From: LMUY01 sp965198895
GTDB taxonomy: Bacteria; Pseudomonadota; Alphaproteobacteria; Acetobacterales; Acetobacteraceae
Direction: 5' to 3'
NCBI GenBank assembly: GCA_965198895.1
Contig: OZ240676.1
Span: 4,278,001 to 4,342,000 of the forward strand
Length of the DNA: 64,000 bases
The stretch's first letter is position 1. Every line of letters begins with the position of its first letter. Positions 8,993 to 17,887 of the stretch are shown one piece after another. The translations under genes and the position numbers were made by a program. Under the pieces are notes generated by a model. It did no database searches, was not told where the DNA came from, and worked only from the letters and a program-made list of their open reading frames with translations.

Positions 8993-9646
8993 TCACGGCA
9001 CCGGCTCCCCGAGCGTCTGCATCAACCGGTTGGCATTGGCGAACATGGCGGTGGCGTGGATCAGGTCGTGGATGTCGGCGTCGTCCAGCCCGGCGCCACG
9101 CAGGGGTTTCAGGTCGGTGGGCAGCATCGCGTCCGGCTGCCGGGTCAGCTTGGCGGCGAAGTCGACGATGGCGCGCAGGCGGGGTTCGAGCTTGGTGTCC
9201 AGCCCTTCGTCATACAGCCGCTGGATGATCTCCGGCTGCTTGGTCAGTTCGGGGAAGCGGCGGGCGTGAACGCTGGAGCAATACACGCAGCCATTGATGA
9301 TCGACACGACCACCGTCGCCAGTTCGCGGTCCGCACGGCGCAGGCCACGGGGTGCATACATCACGGCGTTGAACAGCGGCGAGCGTTGGTCGAGCGCTGC
9401 GACGTCGTGTGCCAGAGTCAGGAAATAAGGCGATGTCCGGGCTTGCGGCGGGCTCTTGTCCAGCGCGGCGAGCTGTTCGGCCGTGCGCCGCGCGGCCGTG
9501 GCACGTTCCGAAGCCGTCAGGCCGGTGGGGTGGGGCGGCGCCACCATGGCGTCGTAGCTGCCCTGGGTATAGCGCACGAACTCCGGCCGGGCTGCACGCA
9601 AGGCGGCGACCCGAGGGCCGAGCACGTCATCGAGGAGGTCGGTCAT
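8993..9646 (-). CDS. AhpD-like carboxymuconolactone decarboxylase family protein
   Basis: About 217 residues with an AhpD/CMD-like helical core. The redox pair is visible in NGCVYCSSVHARRF, the CxxC-(x)3-H arrangement of alkylhydroperoxidase-like proteins. That suggests thiol-dependent peroxidase or related activity rather than lactone decarboxylation. An open frame extends upstream to a GTG inside a repeat; the internal ATG before TDLLDDVLGPRV is preferred. It follows the second Liv-type operon in the same direction, after a palindromic repeat, so it may be a weakly expressed last gene of that unit. Confidence 0.75.
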   Translation of the reverse strand: MTDLLDDVLGPRVAALRAARPEFVRYTQGSYDAMVAPPHPTGLTASERATAARRTAEQLAALDKSPPQARTSPYFLTLAHDVAALDQRSPLFNAVMYAPRGLRRADRELATVVVSIINGCVYCSSVHARRFPELTKQPEIIQRLYDEGLDTKLEPRLRAIVDFAAKLTRQPDAMLPTDLKPLRGAGLDDADIHDLIHATAMFANANRLMQTLGEPVP

Positions 9647-9689
9647 GGCCGCACTCCACCCCGGGCCAGGGCGGAGTGCAAGCACTTAG

Positions 9690-9726
9690 CCTCTCCCTCT
9701 TCCGTCCTTTACGGGAGAGGGAGAAG
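9690..9726. repeat. REP-like palindrome, CCCTCTCCC family, copy 2
   Basis: Inverted repeat CTCTCCCTCTTCCGT/ACGGGAGAGGGAG. It begins 11 bases past the stop codon of the second Liv-type binding-protein gene, the same position as copy 1 relative to its own binding-protein gene. Confidence 0.75.
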
Positions 9727-9737
9727 AAACTGGGCGC

Positions 9738-10949
9738 TCAGGCGCCGGAGCCCTCGATGATGTCGCCGAACAATTCCCACCGCTGACCGTTCCATCGGGC
9801 CAGTTGCATTTGGCGGATCGGGTGGAAGCTGGTTGGCGTCGTGTTGATGGTGACGCCGGGCAACAACGTGGGGAGCGCGAGGTTGTTGAGGGTCGCGGCC
9901 TGCTTCATCACGTTCTCCCGCGAGAAGTCCTCGCCGCACTGCTTCAGCAACTGCAGGGTCGTGCCGCCGACGGCATAGGCATAAGTGTAATTGGAATCAG
10001 CCAGGTCACCGTCGGGCACGTACTCCTTCATGAAGGCACGCCACTCGTTCATGCCGGCGTCGTCCTTCCACGCCGGGTCGGCATTGTCCTTGAGGTAGAG
10101 CGCCGCCACCAATCCCACGGCGCGCTCCGGCCCGGCGGGATTGATCACGGCGGCGGTCGAGATCGAGACGTCGGTCATCAGATGCAGCGGCTTCCAGTTC
10201 AGGTCGTAGATCTTGCGGATGATCTGGGCCGCGAATTTTGGCGTTGCCGCCGACACCAGCACGTCGGCGCCGGAGGCCTGTAGCGTCACGGCCTGGCTGT
10301 CGATCGTGGGGTCGCTGGTTTCGTAGCTGGCGGTCTTGATGACGCGCTTGTCGTAATCTTTGCCGAACCCGTCCTTCAGCCCGGTCAGGTAGTCCTTGCC
10401 GAAATCGTCGTTCTGCCACAGCACCGCGACCTTGGCGTCCGGCTTCTCCTTGAGGATGTATTTGGCATAGATCTGGCCCTCGGTGCGGTAGCTGGGCTGC
10501 CAGCCGATCGTCCAGGGAAACTCCTTCGGTTGCGCCCATTTGTCGGCGCCGCTGGAGACGAAGAGCTGCGGTACCTTCTTCTGGTTCATGTAGCGCTGCA
10601 CGGCCGATTGGCAGGGCGTGCCGAGACCGTTGAGGATGAAGTCCACCCCGTCGCTCTCAACCAGGCGGCGGGTCTGTTCGACGGTCCTTGGCGGAGAATA
10701 GGCATCGTCGAGCGTGATGAAGTTGATCTTGCGGCCGGCGATGCCACCCTGGTCGTTGAGGCGCTTGAAATACGCCGTCAGCCCCTTCCCGATCGCGCCA
10801 TAGGCGGAGGCCGGGCCGCTATAGGGGTCGGTGTTGCCGATCTTGATCTCGGTCGCGGTGACGCCCGGCGTATCGGCGGCGCTGGCGCTGCGGCTGAGCG
10901 CGGCGACCGTGAGGCCGCCGGCGGAGGCGAGTAGGGTGCGGCGATACAT
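9738..10949 (-). CDS. Liv-type ABC transporter substrate-binding protein (system 2)
   Basis: Periplasmic type-1 binding protein, about 403 residues. The signal YRRTLLASAGGLTVAALSRS has a twin-arginine-like start, with cleavage after SASA. The mature part TEIKIGNTDPYSGPASAYG matches LivK-family proteins of the longer subclass. The frame is open far upstream through the permease genes, but ATG with GGGAGA at correct spacing marks the real start. Unusually it is at the 3' end of its operon, 11 bp after livM. The substrate is unknown. Confidence 0.9.
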   Translation of the reverse strand: MYRRTLLASAGGLTVAALSRSASAADTPGVTATEIKIGNTDPYSGPASAYGAIGKGLTAYFKRLNDQGGIAGRKINFITLDDAYSPPRTVEQTRRLVESDGVDFILNGLGTPCQSAVQRYMNQKKVPQLFVSSGADKWAQPKEFPWTIGWQPSYRTEGQIYAKYILKEKPDAKVAVLWQNDDFGKDYLTGLKDGFGKDYDKRVIKTASYETSDPTIDSQAVTLQASGADVLVSAATPKFAAQIIRKIYDLNWKPLHLMTDVSISTAAVINPAGPERAVGLVAALYLKDNADPAWKDDAGMNEWRAFMKEYVPDGDLADSNYTYAYAVGGTTLQLLKQCGEDFSRENVMKQAATLNNLALPTLLPGVTINTTPTSFHPIRQMQLARWNGQRWELFGDIIEGSGA

Positions 10950-10960
10950 GAAGGGTCTCC

Positions 10961-11908
10961 CTAAGTTTGTTTTTGGTGTTTGGGAAAGCGCAGCCGTTGC
11001 AGCCCACCCGCGATCCCGGATGGCAGCAGGAACATGAAGGCGATCAGCACCACGCCGTAGATCGCACCCGGGGCGGCTTTGGACACCTGCTCCGCCGCGT
11101 TGGGCAGGAAGGTGATGAACGCGGCCCCGAACACCGGGCCGGCGAGGGCGACCGGGCCGCCCACCACGAGGCCGACGAACAGGGTGATGGACAGCAGCAG
11201 CGTGAAGCTGTCGGGCGCCACGAAGCCCACCGCGATCGCGCCGAGCGACCCGGCGACCCCGGTGAACATCGCGCTGACCGCGAAGGTGCGCGTCTTGAAT
11301 TTGGCGACATCGATGCCGGTCGCCTCGGCCGCGAGCGACTGGTCCCGGATGGCGCGCAAGGCCAGGCCGACGCGGCCGCGGATCAGGTTGTTCGCCAGGA
11401 TGAACAGGGCCGTCCCGATGGCCAGGCTGAACAGGTACAGCCATTGGTCGGCGTCGAGCGGCAGGAAGTCCGGCGCATCCGGCTTCAGGATCACGATACC
11501 CTGGGAGCCGCCGGTCCACGGGTCCAGCGCCGGGTATTTCAACAGTTGCGGCGTGGCGACGGCGAGGGCGAATGTCGTCAGCGCCAAATACAGCCCGCCG
11601 AGGCGCAGGGCGGGCAAGCCTACGCCGTAGCCGATGATGCCGCACAGGATTGCCGCCGGCGGCAGCGTCGCCCAATACGGCACGTCGTACAACGACATCA
11701 GGATGGCGGTGACGTAGGCACCCACCGCGTAGAACGCGCCCTGGCCGAGCGAGATCTGGCCGCTGAACCCGGTCACCAAGGACAGGCCGAGGATGGCGAT
11801 GGCGTAGATCACGACCTCGGTCAATTGGAACAGCCGATAGTCGCTGACCACGAAGGCGAGCCCCGCGGCGACGATCGCGCAGGCGAGGATGGTCCATGTG
11901 GTCCGCAT
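10961..11908 (-). CDS. livM: Liv-type ABC permease, LivM-like (system 2)
   Basis: Inner-membrane permease subunit, 315 residues with about nine to ten hydrophobic segments. It contains TGFSGQISLGQGAFYAVGAY and the cytoplasmic coupling loop ALRAIRDQSLAAEATGIDV, both diagnostic of LivM. The ATG shares one base with the stop codon of the LivH-like gene (TGATG), so translation is likely coupled. Confidence 0.92.
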   Translation of the reverse strand: MRTTWTILACAIVAAGLAFVVSDYRLFQLTEVVIYAIAILGLSLVTGFSGQISLGQGAFYAVGAYVTAILMSLYDVPYWATLPPAAILCGIIGYGVGLPALRLGGLYLALTTFALAVATPQLLKYPALDPWTGGSQGIVILKPDAPDFLPLDADQWLYLFSLAIGTALFILANNLIRGRVGLALRAIRDQSLAAEATGIDVAKFKTRTFAVSAMFTGVAGSLGAIAVGFVAPDSFTLLLSITLFVGLVVGGPVALAGPVFGAAFITFLPNAAEQVSKAAPGAIYGVVLIAFMFLLPSGIAGGLQRLRFPKHQKQT

Positions 11909-12777
11909 CAGACGCGCACCACGACGGCACGGCCGAACAAGCCGGACGGGCGCACGGTCAGCACGGCCACGATGATCACGAGGGCCACCGTCAGCTTCAA
12001 TTGGTCGCCGACCAAATAGGCGCCGGCCAGGTTCTCGATGACGCCGATCGAGAACCCGCCCACCACCGCGCCCAGCGGGCTGGTGATGCCGCCCAGCAGC
12101 GCCCCGGCGAAGGCGTACAGCAGCACGCCCGCCATCATGTTCGGGTCCAGGAACACCACCGGCGCGACCATCATGCCGGCAATGGCGCCGATGGCGGCGG
12201 CCAGGCCCCAGCCGAGCATCAGCATCCGATCGACGCGGATGCCCATCAGCCGGCTGGACACCGGGTTGTAGGCCGCCGCCCGCATCGCCAGGCCGAGCGA
12301 GGTGAAGCGGAAGAACGCCCACACCAGCAGCAGCACCGCCAAGGTCACCCCCGTGCTGCCGAGGTCGTGCCGGGTGATAAAGCCGCCCAGCAGCGGCGGG
12401 CCTTCGAACGGGCTGGGAAACGGTTTCAGCGTGTAGGTGAACAGCCAGCCGGCGACGCTGTTGAACACCAGCAGCAGCCCGATGAACACGCCCACCGTCG
12501 CCAGCACCGGCGCGTTGGCCATCGGCGCCAGCAGCACGCGCTGGATCACGGCCCCCATGACCAGCGACACCAGGATGGTGATCACGAACGCACCCCAATA
12601 GGGCACGCCTATGTCGATCAGGGTGAGCGCGATGTAGGTGGAGAACATCGCCATCTCGCCCTGGGCGAAGTTCACGTGGTGCGTCGCCTGGAAGATCATC
12701 ACCAGCGCTAACGCCACGCTGGCATAGATCCCGCCAGAGGCGATGCCGGCCAGCACCTGGTGCAACAGCTCGTTCAT
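11908..12777 (-). CDS. livH: Liv-type ABC permease, LivH-like (system 2)
   Basis: Inner-membrane permease partner of the LivM-like protein, 289 residues. Diagnostic parts are GIASGGIYASVALALVMIFQ at the N-terminus, the loop RAAAYNPVSSRLMGIRVDR and GGITSPLGAVVGGFSIG near the C-terminus. It follows the LivF-like gene with no gap. Confidence 0.92.
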   Translation of the reverse strand: MNELLHQVLAGIASGGIYASVALALVMIFQATHHVNFAQGEMAMFSTYIALTLIDIGVPYWGAFVITILVSLVMGAVIQRVLLAPMANAPVLATVGVFIGLLLVFNSVAGWLFTYTLKPFPSPFEGPPLLGGFITRHDLGSTGVTLAVLLLVWAFFRFTSLGLAMRAAAYNPVSSRLMGIRVDRMLMLGWGLAAAIGAIAGMMVAPVVFLDPNMMAGVLLYAFAGALLGGITSPLGAVVGGFSIGVIENLAGAYLVGDQLKLTVALVIIVAVLTVRPSGLFGRAVVVRV

Positions 12778-13488
12778 TCAGTACCCCAGATACGAGCGGC
12801 GCACCTGCTCGTCGCGTTTCAACATGTCCGCGGGGCCGGCCATCACGATGCGGCCCGTTTCCAGCAGGCAGGCATGGTCGGCCACGTCCAGTGCCAGGCT
12901 GGCATTCTGCTCGACCAGCAGGATGCCGACGCCGTCCTCGCGGTTGACCCGGCGCATGATCTCGAAGATCTCGCGCACGACCAGCGGCGCCAGGCCGAAG
13001 GAGGGTTCGTCCAACAGCAGCAGGCGCGGGCCGAGCAGCAGGGCGCGGCCGATCGCCAGCATCTGCTGCTCGCCGCCGGAGAGGGTGCCGGCCTGCTGGC
13101 GGAGGCGCTGCTTCAGCCGGGGAAAATAACCGAACACCCGCTCCATCGCCGGGCCGAGGTCGCGGCCGCTGCGGGTGTAGCCGCCGAGGCGAAGGTTCTC
13201 CTCCACCGTCAGTTCCATGATCGTGCCGCGGCCATCCGGCACGTGGGCGACGCCGCGGCGGGCGATGTCCTCGGGCTTGCGGCCAGCGATGCTCTCGCCG
13301 CCCAGCGTGATGTGCCCGGCGGTGCGGACCATCCCGCTGAGCGCGCGCAGGGTTGTGGTCTTGCCGGCCCCGTTGGCCCCCAGCAGTGCCGTGATGCCGC
13401 CCTGCTCGACGGCGAAATCGAGCCCGTGCAGCACCGTTACGGCGCCATACCCAGCGACCAGCTTGTGGGCTTCAAGCAGCGCAGCCAT
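12778..13488 (-). CDS. livF: Liv-type ABC transporter ATPase, LivF-like (system 2)
   Basis: ATPase subunit, about 236 residues. P-loop GANGAGKTT, signature LSGGEQQMLAIGRALL and Walker B LLLLDEPSFGLAP are all canonical. The ATG chosen overlaps the end of livG by 17 bases; an in-frame TTG four codons upstream is an alternative. The C-terminus QVRRSYLGY is typical of LivF-like proteins. Confidence 0.9.
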   Translation of the reverse strand: MAALLEAHKLVAGYGAVTVLHGLDFAVEQGGITALLGANGAGKTTTLRALSGMVRTAGHITLGGESIAGRKPEDIARRGVAHVPDGRGTIMELTVEENLRLGGYTRSGRDLGPAMERVFGYFPRLKQRLRQQAGTLSGGEQQMLAIGRALLLGPRLLLLDEPSFGLAPLVVREIFEIMRRVNREDGVGILLVEQNASLALDVADHACLLETGRIVMAGPADMLKRDEQVRRSYLGY

Positions 13489-14320
13489 GGCTGTGCTCAA
13501 TGGGTTCGCCGAGATAGGCGCGGATCACCGCCGGGTCGTCGCGGACCGCGGCGGGGGAGCCGTCGGCGATCTTGCGGCCGCCCTCCAGCGCCACGACCTT
13601 GTCGGACACGCGCATGACCAGGTTCATGTGATGCTCGACCAGTAGGATCGAGCAGTCGAACTCCGCCCGGATCTGGTGCATCAGGGTTTCCAGTTGGCCC
13701 ACTTCCTCGTGGTTCAGCCCGGCGGCGGGCTCGTCCAGCAGCAGCAGCTTGGGGGCGCCGATCAGGGCGCGGGCCATCTCCACGCGTTTCTGCGTGCCGA
13801 AGGGCAGGTTGGAGACGGGAGCGTGCGCGACCCGGCGCAGATCCAACAGGTCCAGCAGCCGTTCCAGACGGGCGCGCGCCTCGGCTTCCTCGCGGCGGAC
13901 GGAGGGCAGGCGCAGGGCGTTGGCGAGGAACATGGTGCGGCCGAGATGATGCGCGCCGGCCAGCATATTCTCCCACACCGTCATGCTGCGATACAGCGCG
14001 ACGTTCTGGAACGTGCGGCCGATGCCCATGTCCACGATGCGGTGGCGGCTGATGCCGGCGAGCGTGCGGCCCTGCAGCACCACGGTCCCTACCTGCGGTC
14101 GATAGATGCCGCTGATGCAGTTGAACAGTGTCGTCTTGCCGGAGCCGTTCGGCCCGATCAGGCCACAGATCTGTCCCGTGCCGACCGTGAACGACACCCC
14201 GCTCAGCGCAACGATGCCGCCGAACCGCACGACGACATCCTGCACCGCCAACAGCGGGTCAGGAGATGGGCATGACGGCACCGCCAACTTCAAGAGAGTG
14301 GCGATCGCCTCCGTTTCCAC
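13472..14320 (-). CDS. livG: Liv-type ABC transporter ATPase, LivG-like (system 2)
   Basis: ATPase subunit, up to 282 residues, first gene of the second Liv-type operon. P-loop GPNGSGKTTLFN and Walker B LLLLDEPAAGLNHEE are intact; the signature is the relaxed NLPFGTQKRVEMARALI seen in LivG-like proteins. The start is uncertain: a GTG gives a 25-residue leader before the conserved LLAVQDVVVRFGG, and an internal GTG 13 codons in would also work. No clear ribosome site decides it. Confidence 0.88.
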   Translation of the reverse strand: METEAIATLLKLAVPSCPSPDPLLAVQDVVVRFGGIVALSGVSFTVGTGQICGLIGPNGSGKTTLFNCISGIYRPQVGTVVLQGRTLAGISRHRIVDMGIGRTFQNVALYRSMTVWENMLAGAHHLGRTMFLANALRLPSVRREEAEARARLERLLDLLDLRRVAHAPVSNLPFGTQKRVEMARALIGAPKLLLLDEPAAGLNHEEVGQLETLMHQIRAEFDCSILLVEHHMNLVMRVSDKVVALEGGRKIADGSPAAVRDDPAVIRAYLGEPIEHSHGCAA

Positions 14321-14484
14321 GCCGGTCAGGCTGGGCGAGGAAATGGGGCCGGACGAACTATGTCCGGACTACGCGTCGCCTCCCGCCGGTGCTGCATGGC
14401 ATTATCCCACCCAATGGCGTCCGGGCTTTGTGCCCGTGATCGTTGGGGTGATGGTATGGGAGCGTGCGGCGCGGTTCAAGGCAA

Positions 14485-15432
14485 TTAGCGTGCTCGCCAG
14501 GCGTCGCACATCGCCGCGGCGGCATATTGCAGCACGGCGTCGCCCGACGAGATAACGCGGTTCATCGTCATCATGCCATGCAACTGGTCCGACAGGTGCA
14601 ACGTGGCGACGCGGACGCCCTCGGCCTCCAGCCGGGCGGCGTAGGCGCGGCCTTCGTCGGCCAGCGGGTCGTGACCCACCGTCATGACGAAGGCGGGCGG
14701 CGCGCTGGCCAGGCTGGGGGCGAGCAGGGGGGAGGCGCGCCAGTCCGCGCGCTGCGCCGGGTCGGGGGTGTAATGGTCGATGAACCAGCGCATGGCGGCG
14801 GCGGTCAGCGGCACGCCCTCGGTGACCCGGCGGTAGGATGCGGTGTTCATACCCAGATCCGTCACCGGGTATAACAACATTTGGAATGCCGTTGCCGGCA
14901 CCGTGCCGTCCCGGCCCATCAAGGCGAGCACGGCCGCCAGGTTGCCGCCGGCGCTGTCGCCTGCGACCGCCAGGCGCGCGGTATCGATCCCCAGCTCGGC
15001 CGCGTTCCCGGCCATCCAGTGCAGCGCCGCGACACCATCGTCCACGGCGGCGGGGAACGGGTGCTCGGGTGCCAAGCGGTAGTCCAGGGCCAGCACCCGG
15101 CAGCCCGCCAAATTCGCCAGCCGGCGGCACACGCCGTCATGGCTTGCCAGGTCGCCGACCACCCAGCCGCCGCCATGCAGATACAGCACGCCGGGCAACG
15201 GGCCCTCCGGCGTGGCGGCGCCGCGATACAGCCGCGCCGGCAGCTTGCCACCCGGTCCGTCGATCGCAATGTCGCGCGTCTCGGCCACGTCCTCCGGAGG
15301 CAGTTGCAGCACGGGACGGCCGGCGTTGTAGGCCTGCCTCGCTTCGACCGCGGACAACGTTTCGAACGCCGGGCGGCGGGCCAACCGGATGACGTCCAAC
15401 AGGCGTTTCGCGTCTGGGTGCAAGGCGATCAT
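14485..15432 (-). CDS. Alpha/beta hydrolase, hormone-sensitive lipase family
   Basis: Carboxylesterase of family IV, 315 residues. The oxyanion motif HGGGW is in LYLHGGGWVVGDL and the nucleophile Ser in GDSAGGN. The acid and His follow in the last third (VGHDPLADEG and QLHGMM). The ATG is preferred over an upstream in-frame extension that runs into the divergent promoter region. It lies 164 bp upstream of the second Liv-type operon on the same strand; a functional link (ester hydrolysis feeding an importer) is only a guess. Confidence 0.88.
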   Translation of the reverse strand: MIALHPDAKRLLDVIRLARRPAFETLSAVEARQAYNAGRPVLQLPPEDVAETRDIAIDGPGGKLPARLYRGAATPEGPLPGVLYLHGGGWVVGDLASHDGVCRRLANLAGCRVLALDYRLAPEHPFPAAVDDGVAALHWMAGNAAELGIDTARLAVAGDSAGGNLAAVLALMGRDGTVPATAFQMLLYPVTDLGMNTASYRRVTEGVPLTAAAMRWFIDHYTPDPAQRADWRASPLLAPSLASAPPAFVMTVGHDPLADEGRAYAARLEAEGVRVATLHLSDQLHGMMTMNRVISSGDAVLQYAAAAMCDAWRAR

Positions 15433-15530
15433 GGGCGGCTCATCTCCGGTTTCGGCGAGCTTACGAACGCTTGCCTTCGGCCGCCAATGTTGCAGTGTGA
15501 TCCGCAAGAACAACAAGCCCGGAGGCTGTC

Positions 15531-16253
15531 ATGGATCTGACCGATCGTTGGTTCGCGATCACCGGTGGGGCCGGCGGCATCGGTGTCGCAACCGCCGCCG
15601 CCCTGTTGCGGGCCGGCGGCCGAGTGCTGCTGATCGACGTGGCGGAGGACCGATTGCAGGCGGCGGCGCGCACGCTTCGTGCCGAGGGCCGGGTGGTCAC
15701 GTGGCGGTCCACCCTGGCCGACCCGGCGAACTGCGCGGAGGCACTGGCCTCGGTGCCGGATCCGTTCCACGGCCTGGTGCATCTTGCCGGACTATTCGAA
15801 CCGGACCCGATGAGCGCCACCGATCACGGCGTGTGGGACCGTGCGATCGCCCATAACCTGACCAACGCCTACGACATGGCGATCGCGTTCCAAGCGCGCC
15901 ACGCGGTGCCGGCGCGGATCGTGTTCGCCTCCTCCATCGCCTATCGCCGCGGCAGTGCGGGACGGGCGGCGTATTCGGCGGCGAAGGGCGGCGTCGTGGG
16001 GCTGACCCGAGCGCTGTCGCGGCAATTGGCGCCGGACGTGCTGGTGAACGCGGTCGCACCCGGCGTGATCGAGACGGCGATGACGACGGCGGTGATCGCG
16101 AACAATGGCCCGGGTTACCTGTCGAGCATCCCGCTCGGGCGCTTCGGGCGCGCGGAGGAGGTGGCGGCGGTGATTGCCTTCCTGTGCTCGGACGGCGCGT
16201 CTTATGTAACCGGGCAAACGATCACGATCGATGGCGGGATGACGAACGCCTGA
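15531..16253 (+). CDS. Short-chain dehydrogenase/reductase (SDR)
   Basis: NAD(P)-dependent oxidoreductase of the classical SDR family, 240 residues. Cofactor motif TGGAGGIG at 11-18, the catalytic Tyr-Lys pair in YSAAKGG, the Ser in FASSIAYRRG and the C-terminal GQTITIDGG are present. A clear GGAGG lies seven bases before the ATG. Divergent from the esterase gene and convergent with the TetR gene six bases away. Similar to 3-oxoacyl-ACP reductase-like SDRs; the substrate is not deducible. Confidence 0.9.
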   Translation: MDLTDRWFAITGGAGGIGVATAAALLRAGGRVLLIDVAEDRLQAAARTLRAEGRVVTWRSTLADPANCAEALASVPDPFHGLVHLAGLFEPDPMSATDHGVWDRAIAHNLTNAYDMAIAFQARHAVPARIVFASSIAYRRGSAGRAAYSAAKGGVVGLTRALSRQLAPDVLVNAVAPGVIETAMTTAVIANNGPGYLSSIPLGRFGRAEEVAAVIAFLCSDGASYVTGQTITIDGGMTNA

Positions 16254-16259
16254 AGCCGC

Positions 16260-16847
16260 CTACTCCGCCACCAGGCGGGCGTGATCCGCTAGCAGCAGGT
16301 CCGCCATCTGGGCAGCCATCTCCTTGACGTCTCGCGGGGTGCCGATGCGGCGGCTGATCGCGAATCGATCGAAGGCCATCCATGTCACATGGGCGATGCG
16401 GCCGCGGGCCAGGGTGTCGGTCGCCGGCAGGCAGCGCAGGAGCATGCCGGCCAACCATCGCTCGCACTGCGGCAGCATTGGCTCCGGTTTTCGCGTCGCC
16501 CGGGGAACGGACGCCATTGCCTCCATCAACGTATTGGCAAAGGCGTTGTCGGCCGCCGGAATGTCCTCCCAGAGGCCGGTGAAAAGCCGCACCAGTTGGC
16601 TGCGGGGACTGGAATGCCGGCTCACGTCCTGCTCGAGCGCGTCCAATTGGGCGTCGAGCCAGGGGCGGTAGATGTCGTAGAGCAGGTCGAGCTTGCCGGG
16701 CCAGTAGGCATACAGGTTGGACACCGCCGTGCCCGCCTGCGCTGCGATGGCGGCCATCGACGTTGCGGTGTAGCCGTCCCGCGCGAACAGGGTGAACGCT
16801 GCCTCTCGCACCGCACTGGCTAATTCGGGTTTTTTGACCTGCGGCAA
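16260..16847 (-). CDS. TetR family transcriptional regulator
   Basis: DNA-binding repressor of the TetR family, 195 residues. The N-terminal helix-turn-helix spans about residues 10-55 (AAFTLFARDGY, then AAIAAQAGTAVSNLYAYWPGK). The rest is an all-helical ligand and dimer domain. The start is TTG with AAGGAG eight bases upstream. It is transcribed away from the arylformamidase/EthD/ABC operon, so it most likely controls that operon and itself, and an inverted repeat in the shared promoter supports this. Confidence 0.88.
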   Translation of the reverse strand: MPQVKKPELASAVREAAFTLFARDGYTATSMAAIAAQAGTAVSNLYAYWPGKLDLLYDIYRPWLDAQLDALEQDVSRHSSPRSQLVRLFTGLWEDIPAADNAFANTLMEAMASVPRATRKPEPMLPQCERWLAGMLLRCLPATDTLARGRIAHVTWMAFDRFAISRRIGTPRDVKEMAAQMADLLLADHARLVAE

Positions 16848-16859
16848 TTATATGACTCC

Positions 16860-16910
16860 TTGCCCGAAACATCTGGACGCTATAGTGCGGTGCAAACCAG
16901 AACATTGTTC
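16860..16910 (+). promoter_or_regulatory. Candidate promoter with TetR operator
   Basis: A TATAGT at 16881-16886 is a good -10 match, with a weak TTGCCC 15 bases upstream. Just downstream lies a perfect interrupted palindrome GAACA-T-TGTTC (16900-16910), where a bound repressor would block initiation. It sits between the divergent TetR gene and the operon it probably controls. Predicted from sequence only. Confidence 0.35.
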
Positions 16911-16997
16911 GATATTGCCGGCAAATCGTGCGCGGCGCTGACGGTTGCTGAGAGAAAAGCGGAAGCGGTCAGCCTGGTTGCGACAGTGAGGTGAAGC

Positions 16998-17885
16998 GTG
17001 CCCACCCGACTATCGAGTGAGAGTGACCCAGTGTTCCTCAGCTACACGCAAGCGGAGCTAGACGCACAGTACGACCAGCCGCGTTGGAACCCGAATGGCC
17101 AGGCCACGGTCGCCAGCTATACCAAGCTCACCGAGGCGGCGCGGCAGTTCCTCGGGGCTCCCCAAACCCACCGCTATGGCGCGGGCCCGGCGGAGGTGCT
17201 GGACCTGTATCGCACCGAGCAGCCGAACGCGCCGATCCACGTATTCGTCCACGGGGGCGCCTGGCGGCATCTCGGACGGGGCGATAGCGGATTTGCCGCA
17301 CCGAGTTTCGTTGCGGCCGGAGCGCATTTCGTGGCGCTGGACTTCTCGTTGTTGCCGGGCCCGGACCTGACCGACGTGCTGGCCGAGCTGCAACGGGCGA
17401 TCGCCTGGCTGTATGGCCGCGCTGCGACGTTCGGTGGCGATCCCGCCCGCATCCATCTGAGTGGCCATTCGTCCGGCGCGCACTTGGCAGCGTGCCTGCT
17501 GGTGGCGGATTGGTCGCACTATGCCGTGCCGCATGACGTGCTTAGGAGTGGCCTACTGGTCGGCGGCCTTTACGATCTGGCTCCGGTTCGGCTGTCGTTC
17601 CGCAATGCCTATGTCGGGCTCACCCCCGAGACGGAGTCACAGCTCAGCCCGCAACGCCACCTGAACAAGCTCGCCTGCCCGGTGGCGCTGTTCCGCAGCG
17701 AGCGGGAAAGCGCCGAGTTCGCGCGCCAGACCGACGAATTCGCCACGACCGTCGCACCCGCCGGCCATCTCGTCTGTCACGAGATCGTCGTCGGCCGCAG
17801 TCATCTGGAGACAGCGCTCGACCTGGCCGACCCCGAATCCCGGGTGGGCCGGATGGCGTTGCAGCTTATGGAGTTGGAGGCCTGA
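16998..17885 (+). CDS. Alpha/beta hydrolase, arylformamidase-like
   Basis: Cytosolic hydrolase, 295 residues, resembling kynurenine formamidase/arylformamidase proteins. The oxyanion motif HGGAW is in VFVHGGAWRHLG and the nucleophile Ser in LSGHSSGAHLA; a late His is in GRSHLE. The start is GTG preceded by GAGGTGAAG. First gene of a four-gene rightward operon with an EthD-like protein and a NitT/TauT-type importer. No other tryptophan-degradation gene is nearby, so the substrate may be a different amide or ester. Confidence 0.82.
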   Translation: MPTRLSSESDPVFLSYTQAELDAQYDQPRWNPNGQATVASYTKLTEAARQFLGAPQTHRYGAGPAEVLDLYRTEQPNAPIHVFVHGGAWRHLGRGDSGFAAPSFVAAGAHFVALDFSLLPGPDLTDVLAELQRAIAWLYGRAATFGGDPARIHLSGHSSGAHLAACLLVADWSHYAVPHDVLRSGLLVGGLYDLAPVRLSFRNAYVGLTPETESQLSPQRHLNKLACPVALFRSERESAEFARQTDEFATTVAPAGHLVCHEIVVGRSHLETALDLADPESRVGRMALQLMELEA

Positions 17886-17887
17886 CG

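Noticed and set aside
10950..11930. Apparent fusion of the second binding protein with an upstream domain
   Set aside because: The upstream part overlaps livM on the same strand in another frame and has no signal; the real start has a ribosome site and a signal peptide.
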